A DNA stretch of 64,000 bases from Dactylorhiza incarnata. Its lineage: Eukaryota > Streptophyta > Magnoliopsida > Asparagales > Orchidaceae. This document shows positions 32,422 to 43,680 of this stretch, one piece after another. Within the stretch, counting starts at the first letter, position 1, and each line of letters begins with the position of its first letter. The notes beneath the pieces were generated by a model. That model was not told the DNA's origin and ran no database searches. It saw nothing but the letters and a program-made list of their open reading frames with translations. The stretch covers positions 744,001-808,000 of the forward strand of contig JAWHQI010000278.1 of assembly GCA_033032865.1 (NCBI GenBank). Reading direction: 5' to 3'. The translations under genes and the position numbers were made by a program.

Positions 32422-35400
32422 ATGGTATTAGGCATTCAATGGTTGGTGACACTAGGGTCGATCAAGTGGGATTTCAGCCAATTGAAGATGGAATTCACAG
32501 CCCACAATAAAAAGATTTCATTAAGGGGAGGAAGAGCAGCCAACAATCTTGTGATTAACAGCCAAAAAATGAGTCATCTAATCCAAAAGACTCGTCAAAT
32601 TGCATTGCTTTCAGTTTGCTGGGTTCAGTCTAAGGTACAACCGGCTTCACCTTCCCAGACAATAATGTCCCTCGCACAAGGAAGCCCTCCAGAAATTCAA
32701 CTGTTGTTGGAGGAATACAAGGAGATCTTTAATTACCCTACAGAGCTTCCCCCACAACGGGCCCAAGATCATTGTATTTACTTGAAAGACCCCACTGAAA
32801 TTGTCAATACCCGTCCATATCGATATTCAGCCATACAAAAAACTGAAATTGAGAAAATAATTGCTGAATTGTTGGGCAATGGGGTAATCAGGCATAGCCA
32901 TAGTCCCTATTTATCTCCAATTGTGCTAGTTAAAAAAAAGGATGGTTCATGGATATGCATAGACTATAGAGGTCTCAACAAAAATACAATCAAGAACAAC
33001 TACCCCATCCCTATTATTGAAGAATTACTAGATGAGTTACATGGAGCCACCATCTTCTCCAAGTTGGACATGAGGTCAGGGTACCATCAAGTTCGAATGT
33101 CCACTCAGGATATTGAGAAGACTGCATTCAAGTCCCATGAAGGTCATTATGAGTTCCTTGTTATGCCTTTTGGCCTAACAAATGCCCCAGCCACTTTTCA
33201 AGGTCTGATGAATACTGTTTTACACTCCTTTCTAAGAAAGTTTGTTTTGGTTTTTTTGATGATATTTTGATATATAGCCCCACCTTGGAGGCTCATATTC
33301 AATATTTAAGGGCTGTTTTACTAAAGCTAACACAGGAAAGGTTGTTTTTAAATTCAAAAAAGTGTTCCTTTGGGACCTCTCAAGTGGATTACCTTGGACA
33401 TGTTCTTAGTTCCAAGGGGGTGGCTGCTGACCCTAACAAGGTGAAAGACATGGTACATTGGCCCTCCCCTCAAACCCTCAAACAACTCAGAGGATTTTTA
33501 GGGCTAACGGGGTACTACAGGAGATTTATTCAAGGATATGGGATCATCACAAAGCCTTTAACAGAGCTCTTGAAGAAGGATCAGTTTATATGGGGAGAAA
33601 AAGCTGAGACAGCATTCTAACAACTAAAGAATAAGATGAGTTCTGCACCAGTCCTAATCCTTCCTGATTTTACTAAAGTGTTTGTATTAGAAACAGATGC
33701 ATCTAACTTAGGAGTGGGGGCAGTTTTACTCCAAGAAGGACACCCCATTTCATTTTTCAGCAAAGCTTTGGGACCCAAGCACATGGCACTGTCAGTCTAT
33801 GAGAAGGAACTCGCAGCTATAGTCCTTGCTGTACAAAAATGGCGCCACTATCTTTTGGGAGCTCCATTCATAATCAAGACAGACCACCAAAGTCTTAAAT
33901 TTCTGATGGAGCAAAGGCTATCTACACCACAGCAGCAGAAATTTATGTCCAAATTAATGGGCTTTGAGTATACAATTCAGTACAAGAAGGGAAAGGATAA
34001 TGTGACAGCCGATGCTCTCTCTAGACTTCATCCTTACGGCCAAGGTCAGCTATCAACTATGGTAACCATTTCTGCCGACCTTTTACAAAAGGTTAAAAGC
34101 TCCTGGGAATCGGATAGTAAAATACAAAAACTGATAAGTCTCAAGCAAGAAGACCCCTCTAAGAAACCACAATACACTTGGTCTAACAACATTTTGAGAA
34201 GGAAAAATAAAATTGTTGTTGGAGGAGTAGAGGAAGTGAAGAAACTCATCTGCCATATATATCATGACTCGGAATTGGGGGGACATTCAGGCATTCAAGC
34301 GACGTGGAGGAGGATTAAACAAATTTTTTACTGGAAGGCCATGAAAGAATACATTTACAACCATATCCGACAGTGCACTATTTGTATGAAATGTAAAGGA
34401 ACTTCAGGCAATCCCATAGGGCTGCTTCAACCTCTCCCTATACCTGATAGGATATGGCATGACATTAGCATGGATTTCATAGAAGGAATGCCACCATCTA
34501 AAGGCCATGAGGCAATATTTGTGGTGGTGGATAGGCTAAGTAAATACGCACATTTTACGGCCATACAACATCCATACACGGCAACAACCATAGCTCAAGT
34601 ATTTCTAAATAATATTTACAAACTTCATGGCATGCCTAACTCAATAACTAGTGACGGGGATGCGGTGTTCATTAGTGAGTTTTGGCAAGAATTCTTCAAA
34701 CTCCATAAGGTGCAAATCAATACCTCCACGGCATATCATCCACAGACGGATGGCCAGACAGAAGTTGTGAACCGCTGTTTGGAAAATTACTTGCGTTGTG
34801 TGGCTTGTGAAACACCCAACAAGTGGTCCCAATGGCTGCCCTTAGCCGAATGGTGGTACAATACCTCTTACCACAGTGCCCTCCAATTAACCCCTTATGA
34901 AGTGGTGTATGGTCAGCCCCCTCCCTTGCACATCCCATACATTGAAGACTCTGCTCATGTAGAAGCCGTGGACAAGAGTTTACAAGCCAGGGAGAAGGCA
35001 ATGAGGATGTTGAAAAGAAATCTAGACATGGCCTAAGAGAGGATGAAGACCTTGGCTGATAAAAAGAGGAAAGAAAAAGAATTTCAAATAGGTGCATTGG
35101 CCTACATCAAACTTCACCCATATAAGCAAACCAGTCTTAGGGATTCTGGATATCACAAGCTAGCACCCAAGTTCTTTGGTCCTTATCAAACAATTCAGAA
35201 ACTGAGCCCGGTTGCTTACAAATTACAGCTGCCTCCTTCAGCGAAGATTCATAATACATTCCATATTTCTCAACTGAAGGAGCACATTGGCGAAGCTCCA
35301 GTCACGACTATCATTCCAGAGCATCTCATAGGAGAAGGACACATCATGACGGAGACGCATGATTCCTAGGAATGGCAAGTCAATTCCTCAAGTTCTAATC

Positions 35401-35484
35401 AAATGGCATCATTCCAATCCAGATGAAGCGACGTGGGAGGATTACTATGTCATGAAGAAGGCCTATCCCTCTTTTGATCCTTGA
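32422..35484 (+). pseudogene. Gypsy pol: RT, RNase H, integrase, chromodomain (few lesions)
   Basis: [69 protein letters not shown]. The T-run at about 33251-33258 shifts the frame exactly in front of the catalytic Asp-Asp motif. DILIYS-like residues lie in the next frame (33267-33620), which ends at a TAA (33618). RNase H (from 33636): ETDASNLGVGAVLLQ, YEKELAAIVLAVQKWRHYLL, TDHQSLKFLM. Integrase: GGHSGIQATWRRIKQIFYW, CTICMKCK, then D in SMDFIEGMP, D in ITSDGDAVFISEFW and E in DGQTEVVNRCLENYL. A TAA at 35034 and a stop at 35367 precede the C-terminal chromodomain-like part (QVLIKWHHSN, EATWEDYYVMKKAYPSFDP). Confidence 0.93.
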
Positions 35485-35513
35485 GGACAAGGATTCTGCT
35501 AGGAAGGGTGTAT

Positions 35514-35824
35514 TGTTATGTTTTAAATATTTGAATTTAGTTACCGTTGTGATTTGAATATTTATGTGGCAGTTATGTGTGGAACGTGTGGTGTATAATC
35601 GGCAGTTGGCTCAAGTAACCGCTTCATTAGTGTAGAAGCCAGTTACGAAGGAGTTATTAATACCCAGCCGATGGGAAAGAATGGAGTTTTTGGAATGTTA
35701 TGTAACTTCTTCTTCCGCTTCTCTCTGTTTTTTAACTTGCAGAGTTTTCCGCAACCACTCCCTGTTCAGGCTGAGCCTTAGGGGATTACCTCCATCCATC
35801 ATCTTCATAAGAATTATCACAACA
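35514..35824 (+). repeat. 3' LTR (311 bp)
   Basis: Pairs with 30735-31045; followed by the TSD GAGAG. Confidence 0.95.
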
Positions 35825-35829
35825 GAGAG

Positions 35830-35972
35830 GTCGAAGGCTATCAGAGAGAGCGGTGATGAGCGAGTTTCCTGCGATGATCGCGAACTTGACTGCGAAGATC
35901 AGAGATGCCCTAGGATGCCGACTGCGAGAGAAAAGGGGAAGGTTTGAGATTATGGTGAGGATTGCGGGTAGG
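35830..35972. other. Flank between Gypsy element and GC-rich repeat, no gene
   Basis: Continuation of 30423-30734 across the Gypsy insertion; no protein recognised. Confidence 0.4.
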
Positions 35973-36375
35973 CCCGTGCAAATAGCTTTTTTGATGTCGG
36001 GCTCAGGCTAGGCCCTGCTTAAACCGGGCTCAGGTTGGGTCTGGGCCTTTGCAATATTAGGGGTCTGCTGAGCCCACAAAATTGGGCCCAAGCAGGCCCC
36101 CAAAAGGGCAGCTAGCTGCTGCCGCTGCTGGGCGTGACCGCCCAGCATTAAATGCTAAGTATGGCTGCCCAGTATTTATTAAATTTGCCCAGCAGGCAAA
36201 ATTTAAATGTGCTTATTGCCCGGGCAGGCCTTGGCCCGGGCCGGGCACAAGGCCAGACCCTGCCCAAATAAGGGGGCTTGTTCAGCCCACTTAGGCCTGG
36301 CCCGGGCCTAATCGAGCCCAGGCCTAATTGGGCTCAGACCCGGGGAACCGGGCCCGGGCCAAATTTGCATGCCTA
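35973..36375. mobile_element. GC-rich hAT-like non-autonomous repeat (candidate)
   Basis: The ends TAGGCCCGTGCAAAT and ATTTGCATGCCTA are imperfect inverted repeats. GGGTAGG occurs at both borders (35966-35972 and 36376-36382), which could be a TSD overlapping the ends. The body is full of GGCCCGGGCC-type palindromes and CCAGGCC words, as in several plant hAT-like MITEs. The exact borders are uncertain. Confidence 0.45.
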
Positions 36376-36382
36376 GGGTAGG

Positions 36383-36748
36383 GTATAGAAACATGATTTA
36401 AAGTGGAGTGATGTTATATGCAGATCGTTTTTTGTTTTATGCATGCCACAAATATTAATTAAAATGTTTTTTTCTCAAAATAAATGCACACCGCCCTTAC
36501 ATCCTCTTTTTTCTTTTTCTTTTTCAACGAGTCAGCTCCGGTTCCAGACTCCGGCTGCTGCTTTTGCCTCCATTGATTGATGCAGGACGTCGGGCCCCCG
36601 CCGCACCCTGTGGCATCACACCAGCTAGCGGACCACGACCAAGCACGCCTGCCAGAAGGACTGCAGTCCAGACACTTCAACCCGTCTCTGCGCCTGTTCT
36701 CAGCGCGGCGGGTTGTTGAGGCTGGGGCTTGATCCCCAGGCCTCCTTC
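36383..36748. other. No gene seen
   Basis: Mixed sequence with a pyrimidine-rich stretch (36500-36530) and a GC-rich part (36580-36740). ORFs on both strands are short and unrecognised. Confidence 0.45.
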
Positions 36749-36801
36749 TGTAAACAGACCTATTGAAATAATGACCGGAGGGTTATTCTTCTAGGTTAGA
36801 T
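36749..36801 (+). repeat. 53-bp sequence repeated at 22353-22405 (copy 2)
   Basis: Same strand and one mismatch to copy 1, with unrelated flanks. Confidence 0.8.
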
Positions 36802-37268
36802 GCGTCTTTCTTTTGCAATTTCAGCTTTGGGCTTAAAGCCCGCTATAGTCTGTTACGCTTTGTGGCACCTGCACCAAACCTAAGTAATATGTAAATGAGA
36901 GTTAGTTATGAGATGACTAAAAACCATGCAATGATCCCACCGGTCATCCTAGCGGACTCTGGGGCGGGATACCACTCACATGTAAGTGTGTCACAACAAG
37001 CAATATGTAAACAAATTGAAAGTACAACTATGCTATACAAGGTGAAGGCTCAAGAAATGGACAAACATCATTCTAAAATCGAGCAATGGACCGCAACGGA
37101 CTCCTCTCTGCGGATTCGGACTCGGCTCAAAGTTTGGAGCTCTAGAGCTCCTCTAATGGTGGGATCTTTTTTTTTCTTACTCCTCCTTTCTCAAACCTAA
37201 GAGAAAGAGTGTGTAAGATGAAAAATGAGCTTCCAACCTCCTCAATCTTGAGCTAAAAGATCTAAAGA
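36802..37268. other. No gene seen; left flank of the CACTA element
   Basis: Only short unrecognised ORFs. The last three bases AGA are the left TSD of the CACTA element. Confidence 0.45.
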
Positions 37269-37279
37269 CACTACAAAAA

Positions 37280-37540
37280 AACTGGTCTTTAGTGACAAAA
37301 ATTTTATGACAAAATTTATTTCGTCACTAAATGGGTGTTATTTGTGACAAAGTTTATTTCGTCACTAAAAACTTGTCTTCGGTGACTTAATATACTTTTG
37401 GTCACTAAAGACACCTTTTTAGTGACCTCATATAAGTTCGATCACTGAATACACGTCTTTTATGACGAAATATAAGTTCGGTCACTAAAAACACATCTTT
37501 AGTGACGACATATAAGTTCGGTCACTAATTTTGCGAATAA
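37280..37540. repeat. Left subterminal repeats of the CACTA element
   Basis: Eight or more copies of GTCACTAAA or TTTAGTGAC in alternating orientation, spaced mostly 20-35 bp apart, with TTCGGTCACTAAA recurring. Confidence 0.85.
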
Positions 37541-38454
37541 AAATTATTTGATCATTAAATTTGAATTTTCACTCCCAATTTATATTTCTCCCCTCCTAAA
37601 TAAACAACATTTTATCATTTTTTAAGAAAAATTTTATTGATTTTTCTTTTACAGATCAATTTCGTTGTCTACTTGAAAGTTTGTTGGAGATCCAAATGTA
37701 TCGTTCCAAGGGAAAATGGAGTGAAATATTAGAGGTATTCAGGGAAAACAAAGATAATTATATCAAAATCGAAAACTTGAACCTCTACTAATATTGATTT
37801 TGAGAGGTTGGCAACAAATATTTCTGTTGAGTAGTAAAATAATAATGCAACATGGGCATGCAAGAATTCAGCAAGGGGTCTGTCATTGCTTCGGGCAAAT
37901 TGAAGGAAACATCATATTGGGATTTAGGATTGAGTACATTTTGGCTAAGAAGTTGAGATTGATCTAGTTATATAGTTAATATTTGATCTTCCATATTAAT
38001 TATAATTGTGAATATTTTCTTTCACTTAACTACAAAGGAGAAAATTTTCAATTTATCCTCGTGCTTTTGCAACATGGATATGGTACTGATTCTGACAATA
38101 AAAACGGGCATAAGAGGCATAAGAAAGATCGAGACGGATCCCATAGAAATGGTGCCTATGAGGAGCTTGAAGACGGGGAGACGGGTAGCTTGGAGCGGAT
38201 GGAGAAATCACAAAATATTTGGTCATATATTTATTTTGTGTTATATGTAAAGAAAGAATGATGTAATGTTTGTTTATTATAAATTTTTTATGTATTGAGT
38301 TTAATGGAGTTAAACGCTCTATTGGTCTTTACTGAAGGGTTTAGGCTATCTCCCACCATTTTTTTCTATTAATAAATTATAAAACATTCTCTTTTCATTC
38401 ATGAGATTTTTTAGTAAATGAATATTTTATTTATTATTGTATTTAATGATGAAA

Positions 38455-38868
38455 TAAATAGCTTTAGTAACAAAACGTCATTATTATTGCATTGCACAAC
38501 CGGTGACTAAATAAATTTGGTCACTAAATGAAATTAGTGCCAAAAAAATTATCACAAAAAATATACATTTAGTGACAAAAAATAGTTGTCACTAATAATA
38601 TACATTTAGTGACGAAAATCAGTAGTCACTAAAAATGTATATTTAGTGACGAACATCAGTGGTCACTAAAAAGATACATTTAGTGACGAAAATGAGTTGT
38701 CACTAAAAAATATACATTTAGTGATGAAAAATTATTTGGTCACTAAATACATTTTGTAACGGCCCTTTGGCAACCACCTTGTGACAGCTTAAATTTGGTC
38801 ACTAAATATCTTTAGTGATCAAACCGCAATATTTAGTGACCAAAATTTTCGTCACTAAATGTCAATTT
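38455..38868. repeat. Right subterminal repeats of the CACTA element
   Basis: A near-regular series of ATACATTTAGTGACGAAAA and GTCACTAAAAA words, spaced about 40 bp apart, denser than on the left side. Confidence 0.85.
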
Positions 38869-38881
38869 CCTTGTAGTGAGA

Positions 38882-39265
38882 AAGGATCTCAGTCGTAAGA
38901 TCTTAAAACCCCTCAACAAATGGTCTAATTTTGTGGTCAAAACAAGTTCGTGGGCCCATTCACACGATCATATAGTTCAAGCGCAGGATCGTGCGCGAGT
39001 AAATCCTTCCAAACCACAACTTTGATGTTGGTCATGCGATTTTGGGCATGCAAGACCGGGCATGCTTTACGTCGCACGAGAGGTCATTTCACATGATCAT
39101 GCGGTTTAACACGAGCACGATTGTGCGCGTGATAAAACTAACCTAAACCAAAAATTTGTGGTTGATCATGCAATTTTGGTCAGGCACGACCGCACGTGAC
39201 TAAAACGCACGACCGCGCGTGACTAAAACGCACGACCAGAAACCAGCTTGACTTTGTAATGTCAC

Positions 39266-39301
<36 letters not shown>

Positions 39302-39334
39302 TTGTGGGACATCCTTTGGACCTTAGGATTATAA
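38882..39334. other. No gene; short GC-rich repeats and a C30 run
   Basis: The words ACGCACGACCGCGCGTGACT and GCACGA recur between 39000 and 39240. A run of 30 C (39269-39298) follows. Nothing coding. Confidence 0.6.
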
Positions 39335-39465
39335 TGTAAGACTCCATCCCCCAATCGTAACCTGGTCGAGTCGGGGACGGGCCTTACTGCACAAGATGGT
39401 CACCCTACACATTCCAAGTGGCTTGGAATAATCATCGCATCAGATCAACAATGCGTATTTGATTT
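39335..39465 (+). repeat. Start of a long Gypsy-type LTR (piece 1)
   Basis: TGTAAGACTCCATC at 39335, followed by ACGGGCCTTACTGC, parallels the start of the 5.5-kb LTR at 47525 (TGTAAGACCCC, ACGGGTCTTATGCC). It is cut by the SIRE-type solo LTR at 39466. Pieces 40945-42206 and 54578-56785 are its probable continuation. Confidence 0.4.
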
Positions 39466-40944
39466 TGTTGGGTATTGCATCCACAATAACTTTGATTTGA
39501 AGAAGTCCCCTTGAACTAAGATGAATTGATTTTGTATTTGATACTATATTTAGTTATGTTTGTGCAGGACTATTAATTGTTAAGTACAAACTAATGTCAG
39601 ATTACAATTGGTCATAAAACACAGGACTATACAATGCAATTCTTCATTGTATAGGACATAGTGTTGATCCATGTATAATCTCTCTATTGGGGTGCACTTC
39701 ATTTCCAAGTGCAAGGATAAATCAAGAAGTAGTTGTTTTCTGGATTCTGGATCTATAAGAATATTCTAAGTAAAATTCGTCTAGTACTCACGTGAAGACT
39801 CGTTTCATTCGTCGAGATATCACGCGAACACTCGAACAATTCGTCGATACTACTCAAGTGAATTCAAAAAGTATGAATCTTGTTTCCAGTCTGTGGCTAA
39901 GTCAAATTCGTCGAGTGATCTAGTGAGTTATCGTGAACACTCGACGAATTCGTCGAGTACTCTCGAGAAGTCTCGTGATATTTGAAGTAATGTTCTATTC
40001 TATATCAAATCAAATCCAAGTACATTTCGTTGAATGGTTAAAGATAATTCGTCGAGTAATCCTGAGATATCATGTGATCACTCGACGAATGTGGGCTTAA
40101 CAAATCATCTTTTGAAATCGTTGACGGCTTTCCAGTTAGGGCTTCTGTCATGTACAGTACACGTGGATGTTTATCCATAAGTCTCATTTCAGCCGTTAGA
40201 AGAGGAATCCTATATATAGTTAAGGGTTAATTATTTAAACCCTGATCGTGAACAGAAATAGAAATTCGCATTATTCTTTGTCGGCTCATTCTCGTTCTCG
40301 CAAAAGAAGCTCTCGACGCCGACAAATCATTTTCACGATTCCTCTCAAAGAAAAGTCTCGACTAGATCATTGATCTCAAATATACTCCAAGTTTTCTCAA
40401 GATCTAGTTGATTCTCAAGTTCAGATCAAGTTTTTTCAAGTTCAAGCATTCTTCTCCTTCAATCTTTTGAAGTTCAAGTTTTATTCTCAAGCAAGGAAGA
40501 AGATTTGTTTCTCTCAGATTTGAAGTAGAATCTCTTTGAGATTTCAAGAAGATTATTCTCAATCTATAGGTTATAAAGAAATCATTTTACATTTTTTGTA
40601 GAAAGATTCTCTTCCGAGTTTTGTAGATCTTAGTTTAGATGATCAAGTGTAGGATGTGTTGTTCTCCGAGATTTTGTAGGAGACTTTGTCTCCGAGAGTT
40701 AGTAAGATTTGTTGAAATCTGAGATTGGTGAAGTAGCCGAGTCTAGCCCAAAGTGCTAGATAGGCGAGGCAGGAAAGTGGACGCACCCATTCTGGGGAAC
40801 CACTATAAATCCTTGTGTCTGTACTGTGAACTTTTTCTTGTTCTGTGTGCATATTTTACTAAAGTATTTTAATTCCGCTAAAAGTCACAGAACTCACATA
40901 TTCACCCCCTCTATGTGATTTAGGTAGACAACTAGATACTTTCA
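39466..40944 (+). repeat. SIRE-type solo LTR (1,479 bp)
   Basis: It begins TGTTGGGTATTGCATCC and ends CAACTAGATACTTTCA, like the LTRs at 3778-5178 and 56786-58512. TTCGTCGA/TCGACGAA motifs are dense at 39775-40095. CTATATATAG (about 40212) may be the TATA box. No internal element sequence adjoins it, so it is a solo LTR. The flanking pentamers GATTT and TTATA do not match, so it may stem from recombination between different copies. Confidence 0.85.
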
Positions 40945-42206
40945 TTATATCATCAAGGTCGAAGCCAATTGTTTATACATCAGACCTTGGTAGGGCTAAG
41001 CAAAACTACATTCTACTCTCGCTTCTTCTAACTACTATTAGCTCATGTCTCTAAAGTCCGGAGATGAGGCTGGGGCATCCACTCTGGTGGCCTTTATCGC
41101 GGGCACTCCTTCATGCTGTGGTTAAGCCTCGCGCTACTCCATCATATATAATTGTGTGCAACGACACTTTAGTCATGCGACTATTGGATACACACATCCT
41201 CCCCAAGATCCCTAAGGCATGAGGACGAGAGTGCGTCTCTATAAACAACAATAGCTGAAGCAACAATGTTAGCAACATAATATATATAAACAGTAAATAA
41301 GATAGGAGCAGATATACCAATAATAACTGAAATGCAGTAATAAACAGTTTTTTATAAAGCTCTACTAGCTGGCGCGCAATCACGCAGGTGTTCACAACCT
41401 ACAACAACACCCTATGTTGACACAGTTTAACCTTTTCTATTAGCCGTCAGTGACAGTGACCGGTCCTGCCACTTTTGGGTGTGGTCATACCGCACTACCC
41501 AAACCCCAATGTACATCAAGTGTTCTCTTGGATGTGAGCGATGTACAACGATAACTGTAATCCGGCCAACCAGTAGAGAGACCCAGCAGGGCATAAAATA
41601 TGGCCAAGCTCTGGGGTGCACTTCTCCCTATTTCCTAAAGTCGTCAACCTTCCCGTACCGGTACGAACGATCTACAGGCATGACCGATATGTCACTTTCT
41701 CACTGCAAGCAATTTAGAAGCATATCAATAAAATAAATAACTGACACCTTTCGGGTCTGCGTTGGCTTGCCCTACTTGACATGAAATAGTTTAGGCAGGC
41801 GACCATATGACGTGATCATATTGCTCAACTTTAGACAAGGAGTGTAGCGATCGAGGGAACTCATTATTTAGGGCTAGCCTTGAATGAATACCTCAACTCC
41901 AAGTTAACCCTAACTAATGCTCGACCAGATAAACCGCTTATCAGAGCGGGACCCGAAATAAAGGTGTGGTAATGGAAGCTGTAGTAAATTGCAATAATTA
42001 AGTGCGGTAAAGAAATGCGGTTGTAAATAAAGTGCAGAAATTGAAATACTGAAATGAACTGCAGTAAGTAAAATACTGAACTAAATAAGAGTAGTACTGA
42101 AAAGAAGCGAAGTAACTAAAATACTGAATAAAAGAACAGAATAAGAAAAAAGTTCAGTTCTGCAGTTCCATCTCCATTCAAGGAGGCAAGTTCAGTTCTT
42201 CACTCA
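40945..42206 (+). repeat. Long Gypsy-type LTR (piece 2)
   Basis: No gene. The order of words (GTTTATACATCAGACC, TAGCTCATGTCTC, GCAGTAAGTAAAATACTGAA) resembles the first third of the LTR at 47525 (CTCATGCCCTGTACATCATG, GCAGTAAGTAAAG). The Tat-type element is inserted at its right end. Confidence 0.4.
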
Positions 42207-42959
42207 TGTTGCGGGTCGCTTGGGTGCTCTTGGTAGACCGGTCGACTTAATCCGTCTCAGCTCTGAAGTGAGCCAAGCGCGCTAACAGTCAATTTGAGAT
42301 TCGTTGAGTACACTGGGACTTTTTAACGTGGAAAACCCGGAAAGGGTAAAAAACCACGCGCTCGGAGCTGTGCCGACCAAACTTCACTATCCTCTGAGGG
42401 GTTAGAGACAGGTACTGAGAACTCAAGTGCGACAGACCGCTGCTCATTACAATAATAGAGAGAGAAAGTTCCGAAGGTGACAGACCACCCCTCGAAAAAC
42501 TAAGTCTTTTTTCCTTCTTAGAACGATGAAGAACAAAAGTGAGAATGCTATGGAGAACAAAAGTGAGAATGATGAGTCACCTTTCGGGAGAACAAAAGTG
42601 AGAATGCTGAGTCGCCTTTCGGGAGAAAGGAAATCTTCAAGTCCACGAAGGAGATCTTCAAGCGCCAAAGGAGAATTCCGAGGAAATCTTCAAAGGAGCT
42701 CTCCCTAGTCCAGAAGGCAAGGTCCTTTGAAATGAAGGCTCTGGGCTACTTTAATTGCTTTGGTCGGGGGTAGCCCGGTAATTTTATCGTCATAACCACC
42801 GTAACCACCTGACGGGCGAATCACGCTAGACGATTTGGAGCACATAGATCACTATTTTTCGTAAATGACCGTCTCGCCCTTCGGGCAGTTCGGGTAGTTT
42901 CGTTGAAGGTAAAAAAGGCGACAAGCGAGTCCTGCATTCTAAGAAATTAAGAAATGTAA

Positions 42960-43400
42960 ACTGCGCGCGCGTTCAGAATTTGGGAACGTTCTGAGCGCGT
43001 TCAGAAGCGTTTTGAGCGCGCAACGAACTCGGGAGTGTTCTGAGCGCGCAACGAACTTGGGAGCGTTCTGAGCGAACGGAGAGGCGGTCTGAGCGCGCAA
43101 CGAGCGCGGGAGCGCTCTGAGCGCGTAATGAACGTGAGAGTACTATGAGCGAACGGAGAGGCATTCTGAGCGCGCAATGAGCGCAGGAGCGCTCTGAGTG
43201 TGTAACGAATGTGAGAGCGTTCTGAGCGAACAAAGAGGCGTTCTGAGCGCGTAACGAGCGTGGAAGCGCTCTGAGCGCACAACAAACACGAGAGCGTTCT
43301 GAGCGCTCTGAGCGCGGGAGCGCTCTGAGCGCGCAATGAACAAAAGAGCATTCTGAGAGAACGGAGAGGCGTTATGAGCGCGCAACAAGCGCGGGAGCAT
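42960..43400. repeat. LTR minisatellite, about 76-bp units (lower copy)
   Basis: Units built from GCGTTCTGAGCGCGCAACGA, GCGCGGGAGCGCTCTGAGCG and GAGCGAACGGAGAG. The same array is at 53425-53960 in the other LTR with a different copy number. The long ORFs read through it are artefacts of the repeat. Confidence 0.9.
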
Positions 43401-43529
43401 CCTGCGATGAGCGGGGAAATGAGAAGTCGCGCCACAAAGGGGGAACTGGGTTTCGGTCGGGCGCTCCGTAGGACCCCTTGCAGGATATGGGGGCGGTCTG
43501 GCCGCATCCGCACGGGGTGTGGCCGCGCC

Positions 43530-43680
43530 CCAAGGGTGGTGCGGCTCGGCCGCACCCTAGGAGGGGCGCGGCTCGGCCGCACACCAAGAGGGGTGCGGAG
43601 GCTTGGCCGCACCCCACGAGGGGTGCGGTTAGGCCGCACCCCACGAGGGGTGCGGTTAGGCCGCACCCCTTGAAGGGGGT
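43530..43680. repeat. Palindromic G/C array in the LTR (lower copy)
   Basis: About six GGTGCGG...CCGCACC palindromes; same array as at 54055-54290. Confidence 0.9.

Larger units (their letters stand above)
30735..35824 (+). mobile_element. Full-length, nearly intact Ty3/Gypsy chromovirus, TSD GAGAG
   Basis: Two 311-bp LTRs (30735-31045 and 35514-35824) begin TGTTATGTTTTAAAT and end AATTATCACAACA. The TSD GAGAG is perfect (30730-30734 and 35825-35829). A PBS TGGTATCAGAGCC starts at 31047. Gag-protease is one open frame, and pol is interrupted by only a few lesions. The LTRs differ at about six positions by eye (about 2%). A purine-rich GGACAAGGATTCTGCTAGGA stretch precedes the 3' LTR. It is the best-preserved element of the window, and different from the chromovirus at 22540. 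Confidence 0.96.
37269..38878. mobile_element. Non-autonomous CACTA (En/Spm) element, TSD AGA
   Basis: The left end is CACTACAAAAAAACTGG. The right end in reverse complement is CACTACAAGGAAATTG. The 3-bp TSD AGA flanks it (37266-37268 and 38879-38881). About 260 bp inside the left end and 420 bp inside the right end are packed with AGTGAC(N)AAA / GTCACTAAA words in both orientations, the subterminal repeats that bind the transposase in this superfamily. The 1.6-kb element has no transposase. The central part (37600-38300) has only short ORFs without a recognised domain. Confidence 0.93.

Noticed and set aside
31135..32452. Minus-strand ORFs opposite the Gypsy Gag-protease
   Set aside because: No domains; the + strand has Gag, zinc knuckle and protease motifs in order.
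22353..36801. The 53-bp pair as a TSD of one giant insertion
   Set aside because: Far too long for a TSD, and the sequence between includes independently inserted elements with their own TSDs and unrelated host sequence.
43001..43673. ORFs of 221 and 99 codons in the lower LTR
   Set aside because: Same arrays as in the upper LTR; artefacts of periodic GC-rich sequence.
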